From the NCBI RefSeq assembly GCF_900634625.1, contig NC_041031.1:13846904-13910903 (forward strand): a DNA stretch of 64,000 bases, given 5' to 3'. How positions within the stretch are numbered: the stretch's first letter is position 1; every line of letters begins with the position of its first letter. Shown here in pieces: positions 36,761 through 48,981 of this stretch. The notes below the pieces were generated by a model. It was not told the DNA's origin, made no database searches, and worked only from the letters and a program-made list of their open reading frames with translations. A program made the position numbers and the translations under genes. Source of the DNA: Parambassis ranga (lineage: Eukaryota; Chordata; Actinopteri; Ambassidae).

Positions 36761-38158
36761 TGCATTTTCTTCAGGAAATGCCCTTTTCTAGTTTTCAATA
36801 TTGTTTAACTACGTCACCTTGCATTTGAGCTAGTATGCTACATACATTTTAATTTTAATTCACATAAACATCCTCCCAATAACACGTTTGTGGTGCCATT
36901 ATAGAACTACTGCAGTAAAGAATGGCGTCTTTCATATTCATATGTGGTTTTGCTTTTAATTTCTGATGTCTGTTTATGTTGTGCACAAATCTGATCATAC
37001 TTTTATTTTCAGTTTTGATTACACTTTGCATTTCCTGTAAGTCAGGGGCCTTTGAGTAAATGACACTTGAATAAAATATTTATTCTTTCATTTAGTACTA
37101 TTACATGAAATCCCAGACACCTCTTACTGTTTACCAGCAATGTTGCATTTCCAGTAAATGTGATGCTACATTTCTCCAATAGTTTTACTTTAAGTTTCAT
37201 CATAAACACACACACACACACAACAGTGTAAGTGTAGTTTTCTTTTTTATCTGCACAGAGTAGAATAAAGAAGAAAGACACTTTAGGGTTACAAGATCGC
37301 TTTTTTTTATTTAACTACAAAAAATAGACAAATGAAAATGAAATAACAAACAGAGTGTGTTCCCAGCAGTGTTTCGATGACAAGGTGTCCCTCCACAGAT
37401 AACAGCAGCTCCACTGGAAGCCTGAGTTTTTCCATATGGAGATGCTGTTACAGCTGGTGAGACCCACAGAAACAACACAGCTGGCAGCACCACAGGAATG
37501 GATGTAATATCAGACAAAATAATACAAAGTATGTTTTCAGACAGGCTGTTCTTGTATTATTGATACTTTTGAAGCCTTTAACATATGCATGTTGTTTTAA
37601 ACATGTGAAATAATGCTGCCCTCTTTTGGTCAGCTTCTGCTACATGACTTTATGACAAATCATTGTCACCACATAATATGTCATAATAACCCCCCACACC
37701 TAATAAAAAGTTCAACAGAATCTACACGTATGTCTTATAATCTTGAATTTTACTGCTACTAAGATAACATGTTACCTTATGACACCAATAAACCAAAACT
37801 CAGGGTCATTCACTTAATGAGCGTGCACTAGAAGTCCATCTCAGCAAATGAACCTTAAGACTGTAGTCCATTAAAATCAATCTTTTACATTTAGGCTGCA
37901 ATAGAGCTTTGAACTTAGGTGGTAAAGAGCATGCATCGTTTCCTTTTGCACAACTCGTCCCTCCCCAGTTTCCCAGAATCATATCCAAGATGATCTTTGA
38001 CCCTTAACCCTGCCCTCCTGTAAGAAAACAGAGCCATAAAGCAATTTAAGTGTAGGCTAAAGAAACCTTCACCCCTATTGTCTCACTCGACTTTGACCAG
38101 ATAATTCCATGGAAAATGAGTTCTAGTGCCTTCTGATGAATCTCGGTTAACACTTGTT

Positions 38159-38189
38159 AGTTTGATTGCCGTTGCTAGGCAATCAAACT
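38159..38189. mobile_element. Deleted copy of the same inverted-repeat element
   Basis: A perfect hairpin: a 12-bp arm AGTTTGATTGCC, a 7-base spacer GTTGCTA, and the arm GGCAATCAAACT. It is flanked on both sides by CTTGTT (38153-38158 and 38190-38195), a perfect 6-bp direct repeat. The left 25 bp (38157-38181) are identical to 36617-36641. Confidence 0.55.
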
Positions 38190-38414
38190 CTTGTTATAAT
38201 ATATAATAAAAAACAGAGAAGACAATCTAGTCTATTTCCAAACAATATTTCTGTGATGCCGCATTAGTTTAGTACCGGGACACACCTTCAAATTTATACT
38301 TAAAAAAGAAAAATGATGACATTTGTTTTGTGTTTTGATAGATATTTTATGTCTATTAACAAATGTTCAAACCAAACATGCCCAGCAACCTGTTAGAGAG
38401 TTCTGTTCCAGACT

Positions 38415-38427
38415 GTTGCCTGGCAAC
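38415..38427. promoter_or_regulatory. X-box-like palindrome (RFX-type site)
   Basis: GTTGCCTGGCAAC is a perfect inverted repeat with a one-base centre and fits the RFX X-box consensus RYYNYYNRRNRAC. It lies 2.3 kb upstream of the ehd1 ATG and 1.8 kb upstream of the ubxn1 ATG. RFX factors commonly drive ciliary genes. That this site is used is an inference. Confidence 0.4.
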
Positions 38428-39329
38428 CATTAATTCCATCAGGAAGAAGAACATTTTCCCAATATTGCTTCCGTTTTTAAGCTAAAATTGCTTAAAGGAT
38501 GACCTGTGATTGATCACTCAAGGAACATCAATTCTCTTCCACGAGTTGCTTAAAGTTCTTGCAAAATTTGTGAATAATTAAAATTTAATCAATACAAAAT
38601 ACAAAGCACATTACTGGATAATCTCGTGCAAATGCAAATCCATAATATTTGATATATGTTTTGGTCATTAAACAAAATGTACACAAATAAACACGGATAT
38701 AGGTATACAATTTACCCAAATAATCATCTTCATTTATATATTTATGAAAGGTTAATACTCACCAAATAAATACTGAAAATGGTCAGTATGTTCACTCATG
38801 AGGGCAAACAATAACAAACAGACTAGAGAAACTCAAAGGGAGGAAAAGTCAAACAATTAAATGACAAACAGGAGAAACAGACAGAGGAGTGAGCATGCAG
38901 GCACAGAGGTCTGTCCCTCAGTAATGGTAGACTTGTGAATGATGGCTGCTTAAGACCTCGTGGGGGGGAAGGGGGGGGGATTAATCATTACACTCACAGT
39001 AAATATGTAACAGACCCAACCTCCACATAAAAGTCAGCAATTTGTTTGAACACCCACAGACTATAATAAGGATGGGATAAAATCATAGATGCAAGAACAG
39101 CAGCCAATAAGATGGCACCATCTGGCCTGAAAGCACCTCAGACCAGCCCCCTCACACTTAGCCCTCTTCAAGTATGATTACATGATTACTAAATGGAGAA
39201 AACAGTGGAAAGTTTGTTTAAAGCCAACTGTTTTTGGCAGCCTTGTGGCTTGGATTTACTCGTTTAACCAAAAAAAAGAACTAAATTACTAAATCACTAG
39301 GTTCTTTTTAATCATCTGGTTAAATAACT

Positions 39330-39332
<3 letters not shown>

Positions 39333-39381
<49 letters not shown>
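39333..39381. repeat. CA microsatellite
   Basis: About 24 uninterrupted CA dinucleotides between ehd1 and ubxn1. Confidence 0.95.
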
Positions 39382-39383
<2 letters not shown>

Positions 39384-40222
39384 TTTGTTATTATTAATAT
39401 TATTATGTTTTTTTACTGAGAACATTTATAGTTATAATATTGCTAATAGTGTTTTATTAATCATTTCATGGACAGTGTAAGAACATTATATTAATTTTAT
39501 AAAGGGTAATAATGATTGACTTGCAGACAGGTGAGCTCAGGTTGACCCTGCTCTCAACCTGGATGAAATCTTGCATGTGAACAGAGGGAACGGTGAACCT
39601 TATTGAGAGGGAATGATTAGCCGTCTGTTTGTACAGCCCCAAAATGCGCAAAGAAAAAAAAACGCCATTTTCGCCTCGTTCCATTTGATCTGAGTGGGCT
39701 GCCGTATTTTGAAGTGGCGTTGTCTGATGTGTGAGTAGCTAACTGACGCTATGTTCATGAGTATATTAGCTGATATTATCTGTATAACAAATAAAAGGGC
39801 ATTTCTGTGTGCCTTTATATGTAGCATATAAACATTCATTTATAGATGAAGTGATTTATAGGTTCTTCGCGATCCTGTTTGTTTTTAATCGTGCTAGCAT
39901 GGAGGCTTCCTAGCTCGCTTTCGGAACGTGAACGTTAGCCACATTAATGCTAATTTTAGCTCCCAGTATAATGATATCATATTGTATAATTAGCAAATGG
40001 GGATTAAACGTAATTTTGTCAAACTGCTAGACCAGGAGATAACAATATTTGTCGCACGGTGTTGTATTTTGTATAACATGACAGTGTAACCTCGTTGGTT
40101 AGGACTGAGCTAGGACAGCATTAACTTTGTGTATGTTAGTTAAGTTAGGTCCGTAACTGTGATTTAGCAATAAATGAAACGTGTGTCTAAATATTAACGC
40201 AGTCTTGTTGTTTCAGGTGAAA

Positions 40223-42504
40223 ATGGCAGAGCTAACAACATTAGAGAGCCTGCTGGAGATGGGCTTTGACAGGAACAGGGCGTAAGTGAATCCATATAAC
40301 TCCTGGAGTAGTATCACAGAAATGAAAGTAAAAAGCTGTCTAATATTAAAGGTGATCTTTGTGTTCTGTGACTCAGGGAGAAAGCAGTGGCCAACACTGG
40401 GAACCAGGGAATAGAACAAGCCATGGACTGGTGAGTCTGATACAGTCATGATAACAACTCCAGGGGGGGGGTTCATTGTCAGTTTGTACTATCTAATTCT
40501 GGTAATCAGCGGATTAATCATTTCATCATGTTCCCTCTCCCATGTGCTTTTCCCAGGCTAATGGAACACGAGAATGACCCAGACATTGATGAGCCATATG
40601 TGCCGCCTGTGGGGAATGTCCTGGGTGGAGAAGCACAAAGCCCGTCCAGCACAGGAGAGCTTACAGGAGAGCTTACAGGAGAGCTTACACTAGCAGACAT
40701 CGATGAAAATTCGGGTATGTTGTGCATTTCGAACACAAGAAGGGTCATTACAGAGTAACAGAAGAATGCCAGACATCAGTGTAAGCAAGACAATATAAAT
40801 ATGTGTACTGTAAAATACTGTGGCGGAGTGTATCAGGAGCAAAAATTAAACATTACTTAATGCTAGCGACGATCTAATTCTTCATTTAACTTTTTGATTG
40901 CATGTATTCACACTCATAAACATATAAACTCCAAACACTCACAGTAAACATGTCCATGCTGAGGTTTTAAGGTTTGTTAGATGACCCTGTCAGCATGTGA
41001 CTTTGTCTTTGATTTGAATTTATTATACTTGTTCACTGCCTGGTGTGTTTTTGGGCCTCAGAGATTACAGATGAGCATGGTGTAAGGCGGCCAATGACAG
41101 AAGAAGAGAAACGTGAGCAAGTTAAAAGGTCAGTAGTTTGTGTTGTGTTTGTGATCCTATAGTGTGTGTGTGTGTGTGTGTGGGGGGGGGGGGGGGGCTG
41201 TGTGTCAATAAAAAGTAAGTAAATCTGATGTCTGTGTTGCTGTATGTTTTTTTAAAGGCTAGAGGAGCTGATGCGGGTGAAACAGGCAGAGAGAAGAGAG
41301 CGCGAGCGAGCAGAAGAGGTAGAGCGGGAGAAGCAGCGGAGGAAGCAGGGTCAGGAACTGCAGCAGATCCGCCAAAAAATGCAGGATGACGAAATGAAAA
41401 AATTGGCTGATCAGCGGAGGAAAGAGAAGATGGAAGACAAACTAGCTCGGTAAGACCCTTATGCATATTTCTCTGTCTTGCTTCTGTGAAATACACCACA
41501 AGGCTTGTTCAGATTTCATGCCGAGTCTGATTGATCTTGTGGTGTCTCTCTTTATTCTTGCCAGGCAAAGGGTTAAAGATAAGATAGCACGAGACAGAGA
41601 GGAGAGAGCGCAAAAGGTACCTCAGTCTATGGTTGTTCTTTATGTCACCTTTTCTGTTAAGACTAATAACAAATTAAATGATTGCTGTGCATTTTTGTGT
41701 TCCTGTTTAGTTTGGGGCACCCACAAGCACCACTGCATCATCCCAGCCTGCCCAGACCAGTCCTTCATCACCAACCAGTCAGGGTCCTCCTCCCACTAAA
41801 AAGGAGTATGATGAGTCCAGGATACAGGTGCAGGCCTTTTCTTGTTTGACATGTAGCAATTGAATACATGAACGAATCGAGTCTGTGTTTCAGTTTCTGT
41901 CTCATCAAGGTTCCCACTCGTTTTCAGATTGTGTTAGTGCCTACTGTCATTCTGCAGAAGAAGAAAGGGCCTGAGCAGTTATTACAGACACTTGTACATA
42001 GAGCTGTTTACTTGTGTCCAAAAGTTAAACAACAAAAGTGACAATTATAATCTTTTTTTCCTCACCTCTGTCTTTGCTCTTATCCATTGCCTACTCTCCC
42101 CTTCTCACAGGTCCGTATGCTGGATGGATCAACTATCACAGCTGTCTTTAAGGCCCAGGAGCCACTGGCGGCAGTGCGTGTATATGTGCAGATGAACGGC
42201 AACACACCCGAAGGTCAGGATTTCACTCTGCTCTCTCCCTACCCCCGTCACGTCTACACTGAACTGGACATGGAGAAGCCTCTTAAGGAGCTGGGTGAGC
42301 TCAGAACACAACATGTTGCTATGTAGCTTATGATTTAGCTTGAATTCCTCACATAGAAATGTGGAATATATAACTAATGTAAGAAAAAGTACAAGATAAA
42401 AATGACCGTTAAATCATGTATCACAAATGAAAGACTTTTTGTTGTTTTCTTGTCTCTGTTCAGGTTTGGTGCCTTCAGCTGTGCTGGTCGTTACCAAAAA
42501 GTAA
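40223..42504 (+). CDS. ubxn1: UBX domain-containing protein 1 (SAKS1)
   Basis: Nine coding exons: 40223-40281, 40377-40430, 40557-40714, 41062-41128, 41258-41449, 41565-41616, 41711-41827, 42111-42294 and 42464-42504. They total 924 nt, 307 residues (human 297). The ATG follows an acceptor at 40216-40217. Residues 1-45 form a UBA domain (LTTLESLLEMGFDRNRAEKA) that binds ubiquitin. Residues about 110-200 are a highly charged coiled coil. Residues about 230-307 are the UBX domain, beginning IQVRMLDGSTITAVFKAQEP and ending GLVPSAVLVVTKK; it docks on the N domain of p97/VCP. The protein couples ubiquitylated substrates to p97, regulates ER-associated degradation and restrains NF-kappaB/RIG-I type signalling. 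Exon 3 contains three tandem 12-bp copies coding Thr-Gly-Glu-Leu, not part of either domain. The gene converges on prpf39. Confidence 0.95.
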
Positions 42505-42991
42505 GAACAAGATGATCTGCTCTGTGAGCCTACCTCACCACATCAACACCAGAGAGAGACTGATCCACAACTGAGCTGCAGTCTTCTAGTATCACTCAAT
42601 ATGCCAGCTAACTGAACTGTAGCAGAGATGTAGCGTGAGGCTGCATACAGACATGTAATTACTCTTACAATGAAGATGTGAGGAAACAGTTTTTCCACTG
42701 AAGCATCCTCTTGCTCTTCTGTGCTGATTTCCCTGGTTGGTGCATAGCTGGCTTCTGAATGATACTGCTTCAAGGAGCATCACTCATTTAAAGTAATTAA
42801 AAGAAAAAAAAAACACACAGAACAACATTTTTAACCTGATCCTTACATATACAAGACCTACTCGAGTGGTTCTGAAAGGGCCTTATTTTCAATCCCCACG
42901 ATCTTCCTGATCCTGTGACCTTTGCCAGTTTTTTTTATAAGTTCAAATACACTGACAGTTATGTCTACATAGTCACCAAAAATCTACTTAC

Positions 42992-42997
42992 AATAAA
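42992..42997 (+). terminator. ubxn1 polyadenylation signal
   Basis: AATAAA on the gene strand about 490 bp after the stop, followed closely by a SINE insertion. Confidence 0.55.
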
Positions 42998-43033
42998 GCT
43001 GACTTGGAAAAATGAGATGACTGATTTTTTTGT

Positions 43034-43200
43034 TTGGTGCTTTAGCTCAGTGGTAGAGCAGGGTTGTCCAATAACTGAAAGGTTGGTGGTTCGATCCCAA
43101 CCCACCCTAGTCATTGTTACGTGTCCTTGGGCAAGGCACTTTACCCGCCTTGCTGTGCAGCCTTAAGCAATTTCCCTGATGGGATTATTAAAGAATTTCA
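43034..43200 (+). mobile_element. tRNA-derived SINE
   Basis: An internal RNA polymerase III promoter is visible: A box TAGCTCAGTGG at 43043-43053 and B box GGTTCGATCCC at 43088-43098. A core with CTTGGGCAAGGCACT (about 43126) follows, then a LINE-type tail GATGGGATTATTAAAGAATT. This order (tRNA head, core, LINE tail) is that of teleost SINEs. The tRNA-like head is diverged and lacks a foldable acceptor stem, so it is not a functional tRNA gene. Confidence 0.85.
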
Positions 43201-43633
43201 AAATGAAAAACAAATATGTTAAAGAGATGACAGAAATATACGCCTGATGTCTTAAAACTCTGCAACTCACACCAAAAACTGATTTTATGGTGTCTTTTTG
43301 TATAAGCATATTTTGGGGTGAAGTGTCCCTTTATGCACAGCACTGTTGAGCTGAATGCAACACACTGACTGCTGACGCATCAGCTGATGTTGACGTATAC
43401 TAAAGATAATCTTAGTTTATCATGATATGATTAGCATTAAATATGAAGTAACACAGCTGCGGCTGCAGAGAGTAAACCCAGATAATATGCCTGACCAGAG
43501 GATGGTGCAATACAAAAGCTAACTCCAAAGGGGGCGCTACAGTAGTAGTGGAGCAACAGATTCACACTGAGAGCCATGCTGCCAGCTGGCCTAAAAAGAA
43601 CATAAAACATTTTTGAGTGCTTGCCCTTCAACA

Positions 43634-43639
43634 TTTATT
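43634..43639 (-). terminator. prpf39 polyadenylation signal
   Basis: TTTATT on the + strand (AATAAA on the gene strand) about 600 bp beyond the prpf39 stop. It faces the ubxn1 3' end and SINE. Confidence 0.45.
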
Positions 43640-44234
43640 TTGTACAAATGTGATTCTTCCTCTGGCCTGTAAACTAAAATCCAAAAACGAGCAGAACACA
43701 CTTCATTCCCTCTTTGACATTTGTTTGAGTGTGACTGATTTTCACACTCACTATGGAAGCACCAACAGACACATCACACAAAACAACTGTTGTGACCACA
43801 CTATAAAACACCTTTATATACATTAGAAAAAAACCACACGGCCTACTCTGTGGAATGGTAAAAAATGTCAATCATACATCACCTTGGATAAACTGGATGA
43901 CTTTAAAACACAAGCAAACGGGTCAGCTTGTCAACGAATACAAAAATAGTTCTGATTCGAGCGCAGAGGCGCCATTTTCTTCTCTCCTCTTCTTTCCACC
44001 TGCCCCTCAGAATCAACACTGAAAAGATGCGTGTTTAAATGAACTTGACCCTCACTGATCCTCATTTTCACAAATCCAGGACACTGAGGTAACTCAGAGG
44101 AAGGACGGAGAGAAGAGGGGTGCTGGGGTATATTTTAGCAGGTGGACCTGCAGGACTTGGGGCTTCAGTTTGTTGTTCAGCTGTGTCCAACTGTCTCCTG
44201 TGGTCTTTAGGTGCCACAGTCGGTGCTGCTGTCT

Positions 44235-47200
44235 TTAGCTGGGTGGATAGTAGCCCTGGTTGTAGTTCCAGGTGTTCTGATAGCCATAGCTGCCATACTG
44301 TGGTTGCTGAGAAAGAATCACAACCATCAGGAATCGGATCAATGGACCATATTGAACTCAACGAAGCTCAAACCCTTCACCTTGATCCGAACTTATTAAA
44401 ATCTGAAGCCTACCTGGTACCAGCTGCTGTATCCTCCATAACCAGCCTGTGCGCTCATGTCAGTGCCCATCATAGGAGGAGGAGGTGTGGTGATGGGGAC
44501 GTGTGGCATGGTAGGTGGGGCTTGTGCAGACACGACAGCAGAGCCATCGTCAGTTTTGCTCAGCTTCTCTGGATCCTCGTCCCTTAAAAAGCCAGATGAT
44601 GTAATTTTAAGTTTCCTTTCAAAAAGTGATGGAGCTCCAATGAAGTGAAATATCAAGTGCGCTAAAACACAACTTGACTTCCTTCAGTTTAATTTTCACA
44701 GTGCTTGTATTTGACTAGTTGCTCCCCCTTCTCACCCGTTCTCTGCTCCTCTTTTTGTTCCCCCCAGCTCCTTCAGCAGCTTTTGGTGCTCCTCATAGAC
44801 AGACAGCACACTGAAGAGTACAGACAGACAAAAATAAAACTCAGATGATGAAATGTTTTGTAAGGTGCCATCAGGACTTATATGGCTAACTTGCCATTCA
44901 GAAGACCTCTGCTGACCTCTGGATGGAGCTGCTGTAGTCCTCTGCGAACTGCAGACCTCTCTGTGACAAGAGGATCTTTGTGTGCGGGGCAAGAGGAGCT
45001 GCAAGTGCTCGCGTCACACACTCCCTCACTGCCTCAGCTGAGGCCCAGGGATCCCCTGACACCTCAAGCTCCAACAGGTTCATGTGCAGTTTATCATTAT
45101 CCTAAAGAGGAGGATATAAATGTAGAGGTATGTATTATTGAGAATAACTGGCTGAAAAACAGTGTGGGTGTTCTTGTAGATGTTATTTATTGTCTGACCG
45201 GACTGATTTCCAGTGCCTCCTGTAGAACTCTGCGCGCTCTGCTGGGGTCCCTGCCTAGTTTCAGCAGGAGACGAGCCAGTTTGATGGAATAGAATGCATG
45301 TAACACGGGTTTTTCTTTGGATTCAGCCACTGCCTCTGTCAACAGGGCTTCTGATTGCTCCAGCTGGCCAGCCCGCCTCTCCAAAGCGGCCCTGCGGAGA
45401 CGGACAACTGCCAGACCCGGTAAGGTTTTCTCCAGTGCCTCCAATACTTGCCGAGCATCAGTTAGGTTACCTGATGGAGAAGGTTTCAATTTATAAACTA
45501 TTCGTAAGGTTGTGAATTTTTTTAAATGTATTTATATTGTACTATGTATTGTGTGTTTTATCATACCGTGCCTCTCCTCGAAGGCAGCCCACTGCATGTG
45601 AATGTTGGGTTTGTAAGCCAGGTGGATCTCACAGGCTCGTCTATATACCGCCCGGGCCTCATCCACACTCTGAGGCTCAAGGTACAGAATGTACTACACA
45701 ACACACACAAGCACAGGTTACAAACACAGATACACTACAGGAGAATATTCTTGCTCCAAATAGTTTATCCTACCCTTGTCCAGAACTCCTCATACAGTGC
45801 ACAGGCGATCAGGCAGCGCTCAAAGAGAATGCGAACTCTGTGGTCATCAGAGGCAGCTGATGCCTCTTCTGATGTTTCCTGATGCTGCGGAGTGACCTCT
45901 GACTCCTCTGTGGTGGTCTGGCTTGGATCTAAGAGGAGACAGTGGTGTCAGAACTGCAGCTGCTTTAGCAAATTAATGAAATACAGAGACCATCCACCAC
46001 ATCTTCATCACAAGTGTAGTCACCTTCAGTGGACTGCTCTTTGGTGTCCCTGCTCAGCTGAGCTATCTCCCAGTCCAGGTAGGAGTGCCATGCTCGGAGC
46101 TGAAGGCGGTCAAGTGGCTTGACGTGAAAATACGGTCGCTTGATCTGTAATGAGAAAACAAAAGAGAAAATCAGGAGTGTGTCTTGATCACGACCTTATT
46201 GAAAGAAGGTGCCTGAATAGGAATTGTAGGAAAAGTAGCAGATAAGAGAAACTCACAGCATCTTCAAATGACCATCTCTGTCGGACTTCTGCCTCGTTGT
46301 CCTGGTACACTTTCTCTCTGAGAACCAGCAAATGTTCCCTAATCTTCTGTATCAGTTCCTCCTGACATGTACGCAGAAAATGTATTAATATACAATAATC
46401 TGTTTGACCATCTCAGTAGAGTTTACAAACAGTGGATGTTTCTCACTGAGTCTGTGTCCTTGGGTGTGTCAGGCTCTTCCTCGCCTGGCGGCCGATCCTC
46501 CTGCTGCTCCTGGGCCTGTTCAGCACGCTCTGCCTTCTGGCTCTGACAGCATAATTCCCTCAGCTCCTCGTACTCCTCAAGGGAAAGCACATCTTTAGGA
46601 GGGTAGCTGTTCAGGTGTTCTTTAAGCCTAATGTTAAACAAGAGGGACAGAAAATGAAAATATGGAATTAGAACTGGAGAAAGAAAGAGGAGTTCTATCA
46701 GTTCTAAATGAACTAGACAGATTGTCTTACTTGGTGTAGTGGGTGTTGTAGAGCTGTGTGGGGACTTTAAGGACTCTGTCCAGGACAGCTGCTGCATTCT
46801 TCATGTTGCCCTGCTCCTTTTCCCACTCAACATACAAATCCCACAACCTGTCTGAGTGGAAGTCCAGACCTGCTGCAGCAACTGCATCCTCAAACACGCT
46901 GAGGATAAGATAACAAAATAAAACATCAAATGTTCTGATCTCTACTAAATGACAGGATGAATAAAACACTGAAAGCTAGTTAACATCATCTTCAGCACAC
47001 ATTACACCAATAAAGCTGATAAAGCAAACAATCATAAACTTAGCCCTGGATTTGAGCCACTGTTTACCTGCGAATCCGTTCAGGTGACTCAGGCAGGTTC
47101 ATGTCAAGTGTTCCCAGCAGCAGATTAATGTAGTGAATCCACAGATCTACACTCAGAGGAATTGCCTGGAGGCCCCGAATACAAACCTAACACCATACCA

Positions 47201-48702
47201 AAATCAGGAACACTTGTAACTATTGATAATGATGAGGGGAAGACAGGCTGTGTTCTGCTTTACCTCCTCCGCTTTGTTGTTGTACCCAGCACGGCGCTCC
47301 AGGTCAGCAAATTTCTTCCAGTAGCCGTAGCAGAGCGGATAGCGTGCGAGGAATGCTTCCAGCGATCTGCGTGAAGCTGAGAAGTGACTCTGACCAGAGA
47401 AGAAGAAAACACCAAAATGTTACATTAGACATACTAACCAAACATGTTTTGTTGAAAATATATTTGCTCTCCAACAAACACACACCTCCTGCTCGCAGTA
47501 CTGCAGCAGATCGGTCCAGCTGGTGAAGTCTTGAGGATTGTCATGAGCAGCTTTCCAAAGACGCTCAAAATCTGCGGGCAGTTCCCCCTCCTCATCCTCT
47601 GTACCTGGGGCTATGGAAAAGGAAGCGGGGTCAGGGCCTACAGGATGCTCAGTGGCCATGCTGGTACTGCCGTTCTCTTCTGATGCCTCAGACGCCTCAG
47701 CTGGAGGTGGCGAAGGAACCTTAGTAGCTTCCACTGCTAAAAAGAGAAGAGGTAACTCATTAATCATCAGTTCCTATTATACCTTAATATATTGTGAGCT
47801 GAAACCACCTTTTGTATGGAAAAAAACACAATTATTTATTTGTCTCAAATAAAACCTACCTACCAAGGATATTAATTGCTTAAACTCAGCCAGCTGTTTT
47901 TGATCTGTCACTGCATGCTTTCTCAACCATCCCACAGTCACTTATTTTTGTCTCTTCATGTTTTTCTGTGTAGGGTAGAAAGTTATTAAAATGTCTATCC
48001 ACTGCAGGCGTTTGTCAGGGAAGCTTTTACAGCAATGTATCGAACATAATTCACATGGAAAGTAATACATTGACACAACCCTACATTAGTGCACAGTAAT
48101 GCAAGTTTGACCCTGTTAGTAAACAATCATATACTGTGTACCTATGTAAACAATCTAAAACTTTGCAGTCAGCAGCTGAAAATGAAAGTACAGTAAATAC
48201 TGCCTGCAGCTGACGATTAATTCGTGATAAAATATCCTAAAACTACATCAAATTTAAGAAATTTAAGAAAGATTAAGATTTGAGCTTTCATTGTTGACAA
48301 ACTCTGCCTGCTTCTGCAGAGATGTTTCATTCATAAACAGCTCACTGTATCGATTAGATGCGCGGTCTCCAGCTCCACTGGGTAATTGCAAACATTAAGC
48401 AACTAATTTACAACGAAAAGTAAACATTAGCAGCAGCCCGCACCACCAAACACTGTAAAGTTGATATAATATGAGGTATGTACTTAAAATCACATTAGCT
48501 TAGCTTAGCTTGTCATGCTTTCCAAGAAGAATCACCAATAGAAAGATGCATTTAGAACATTTGCAGATAAAATTAAAGCGGAGCAACATCTGTAAAACTG
48601 CATCCAGCTATAATGTGGAAATGTATTAACGTTACTTAAAGTACCCGAAGACTCATCGAGGTCCCCGTTGCCGCACATCTCCTCACAGCCCTCCGCCGCC
48701 AT
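44235..48702 (-). CDS. prpf39: Pre-mRNA-processing factor 39 (U1 snRNP-associated)
   Basis: Fifteen exons: 48645-48702, 47486-47736, 47264-47389, 47068-47186, 46731-46898, 46447-46627, 46257-46361, 46024-46144, 45774-45928, 45567-45693, 45199-45470, 44917-45101, 44736-44810, 44414-44582, 44235-44306. The sum is 2184 nt, 727 residues (human about 669). After an acidic N-terminus the protein is a chain of HAT (half-TPR) repeats, with recognisable segments FTSWTDLLQYCEQE, YPLCYGYWKKFADLE, LWIHYINLLLGTLD, RPYFHVKPLDRLQLRAWHSY and LAVVRLRRAALERR. The C-terminus is rich in Tyr/Gly/Pro (YGYQNTWNYNQGYYPPS). PRPF39 stabilises U1 snRNP binding to 5' splice sites and, in vertebrates, works as a homodimer. 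An insertion rich in Glu/Thr/Ser (exon 9) accounts for part of the extra length. Human PRPF39 is on chromosome 14, so this location next to 11q12-type genes suggests a second (duplicate) copy. Confidence 0.93.
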
Positions 48703-48975
48703 GATGGAAAACGTCTCGCTGACGTCATTTAGGCGCGACAGTACAATGAGAATACAGATGACATTTTTCATTATTTACAACGACAGTGGCTATATAAACT
48801 ATACTTTGTCGTTATATTACAAAGAAAACATTAAAATGACCGGTATAGTACATTATTTAAAGTACTTCCATGGAAAACCTTCAAAACACGACTTTTACTT
48901 TAAATATTATATCATAGCTATAGTTTAGAATCATCTCAATTCACTCAAAAAAATCTTTTTAAACATTTGGTCAAC
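48703..48975 (-). promoter_or_regulatory. prpf39 promoter in a very short intergenic gap
   Basis: Only about 270 bp separate the prpf39 ATG from the presumed ganab polyadenylation signal upstream of it on the same strand, so the promoter must lie in or next to the ganab 3' end. No TATA box was recognised. Confidence 0.35.
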
Positions 48976-48981
48976 TTTATT
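48976..48981 (-). terminator. ganab polyadenylation signal
   Basis: TTTATT on the + strand reads AATAAA on the gene strand. This would give ganab a 3' UTR of about 1.2 kb (48976-50170). That stretch contains no other recognisable feature. Confidence 0.45.

Noticed and set aside
43034..43110. Possible tRNA gene with A and B boxes
   Set aside because: The region continues into a SINE core and LINE-type tail, and the acceptor stem does not pair; it is a retroposon head.
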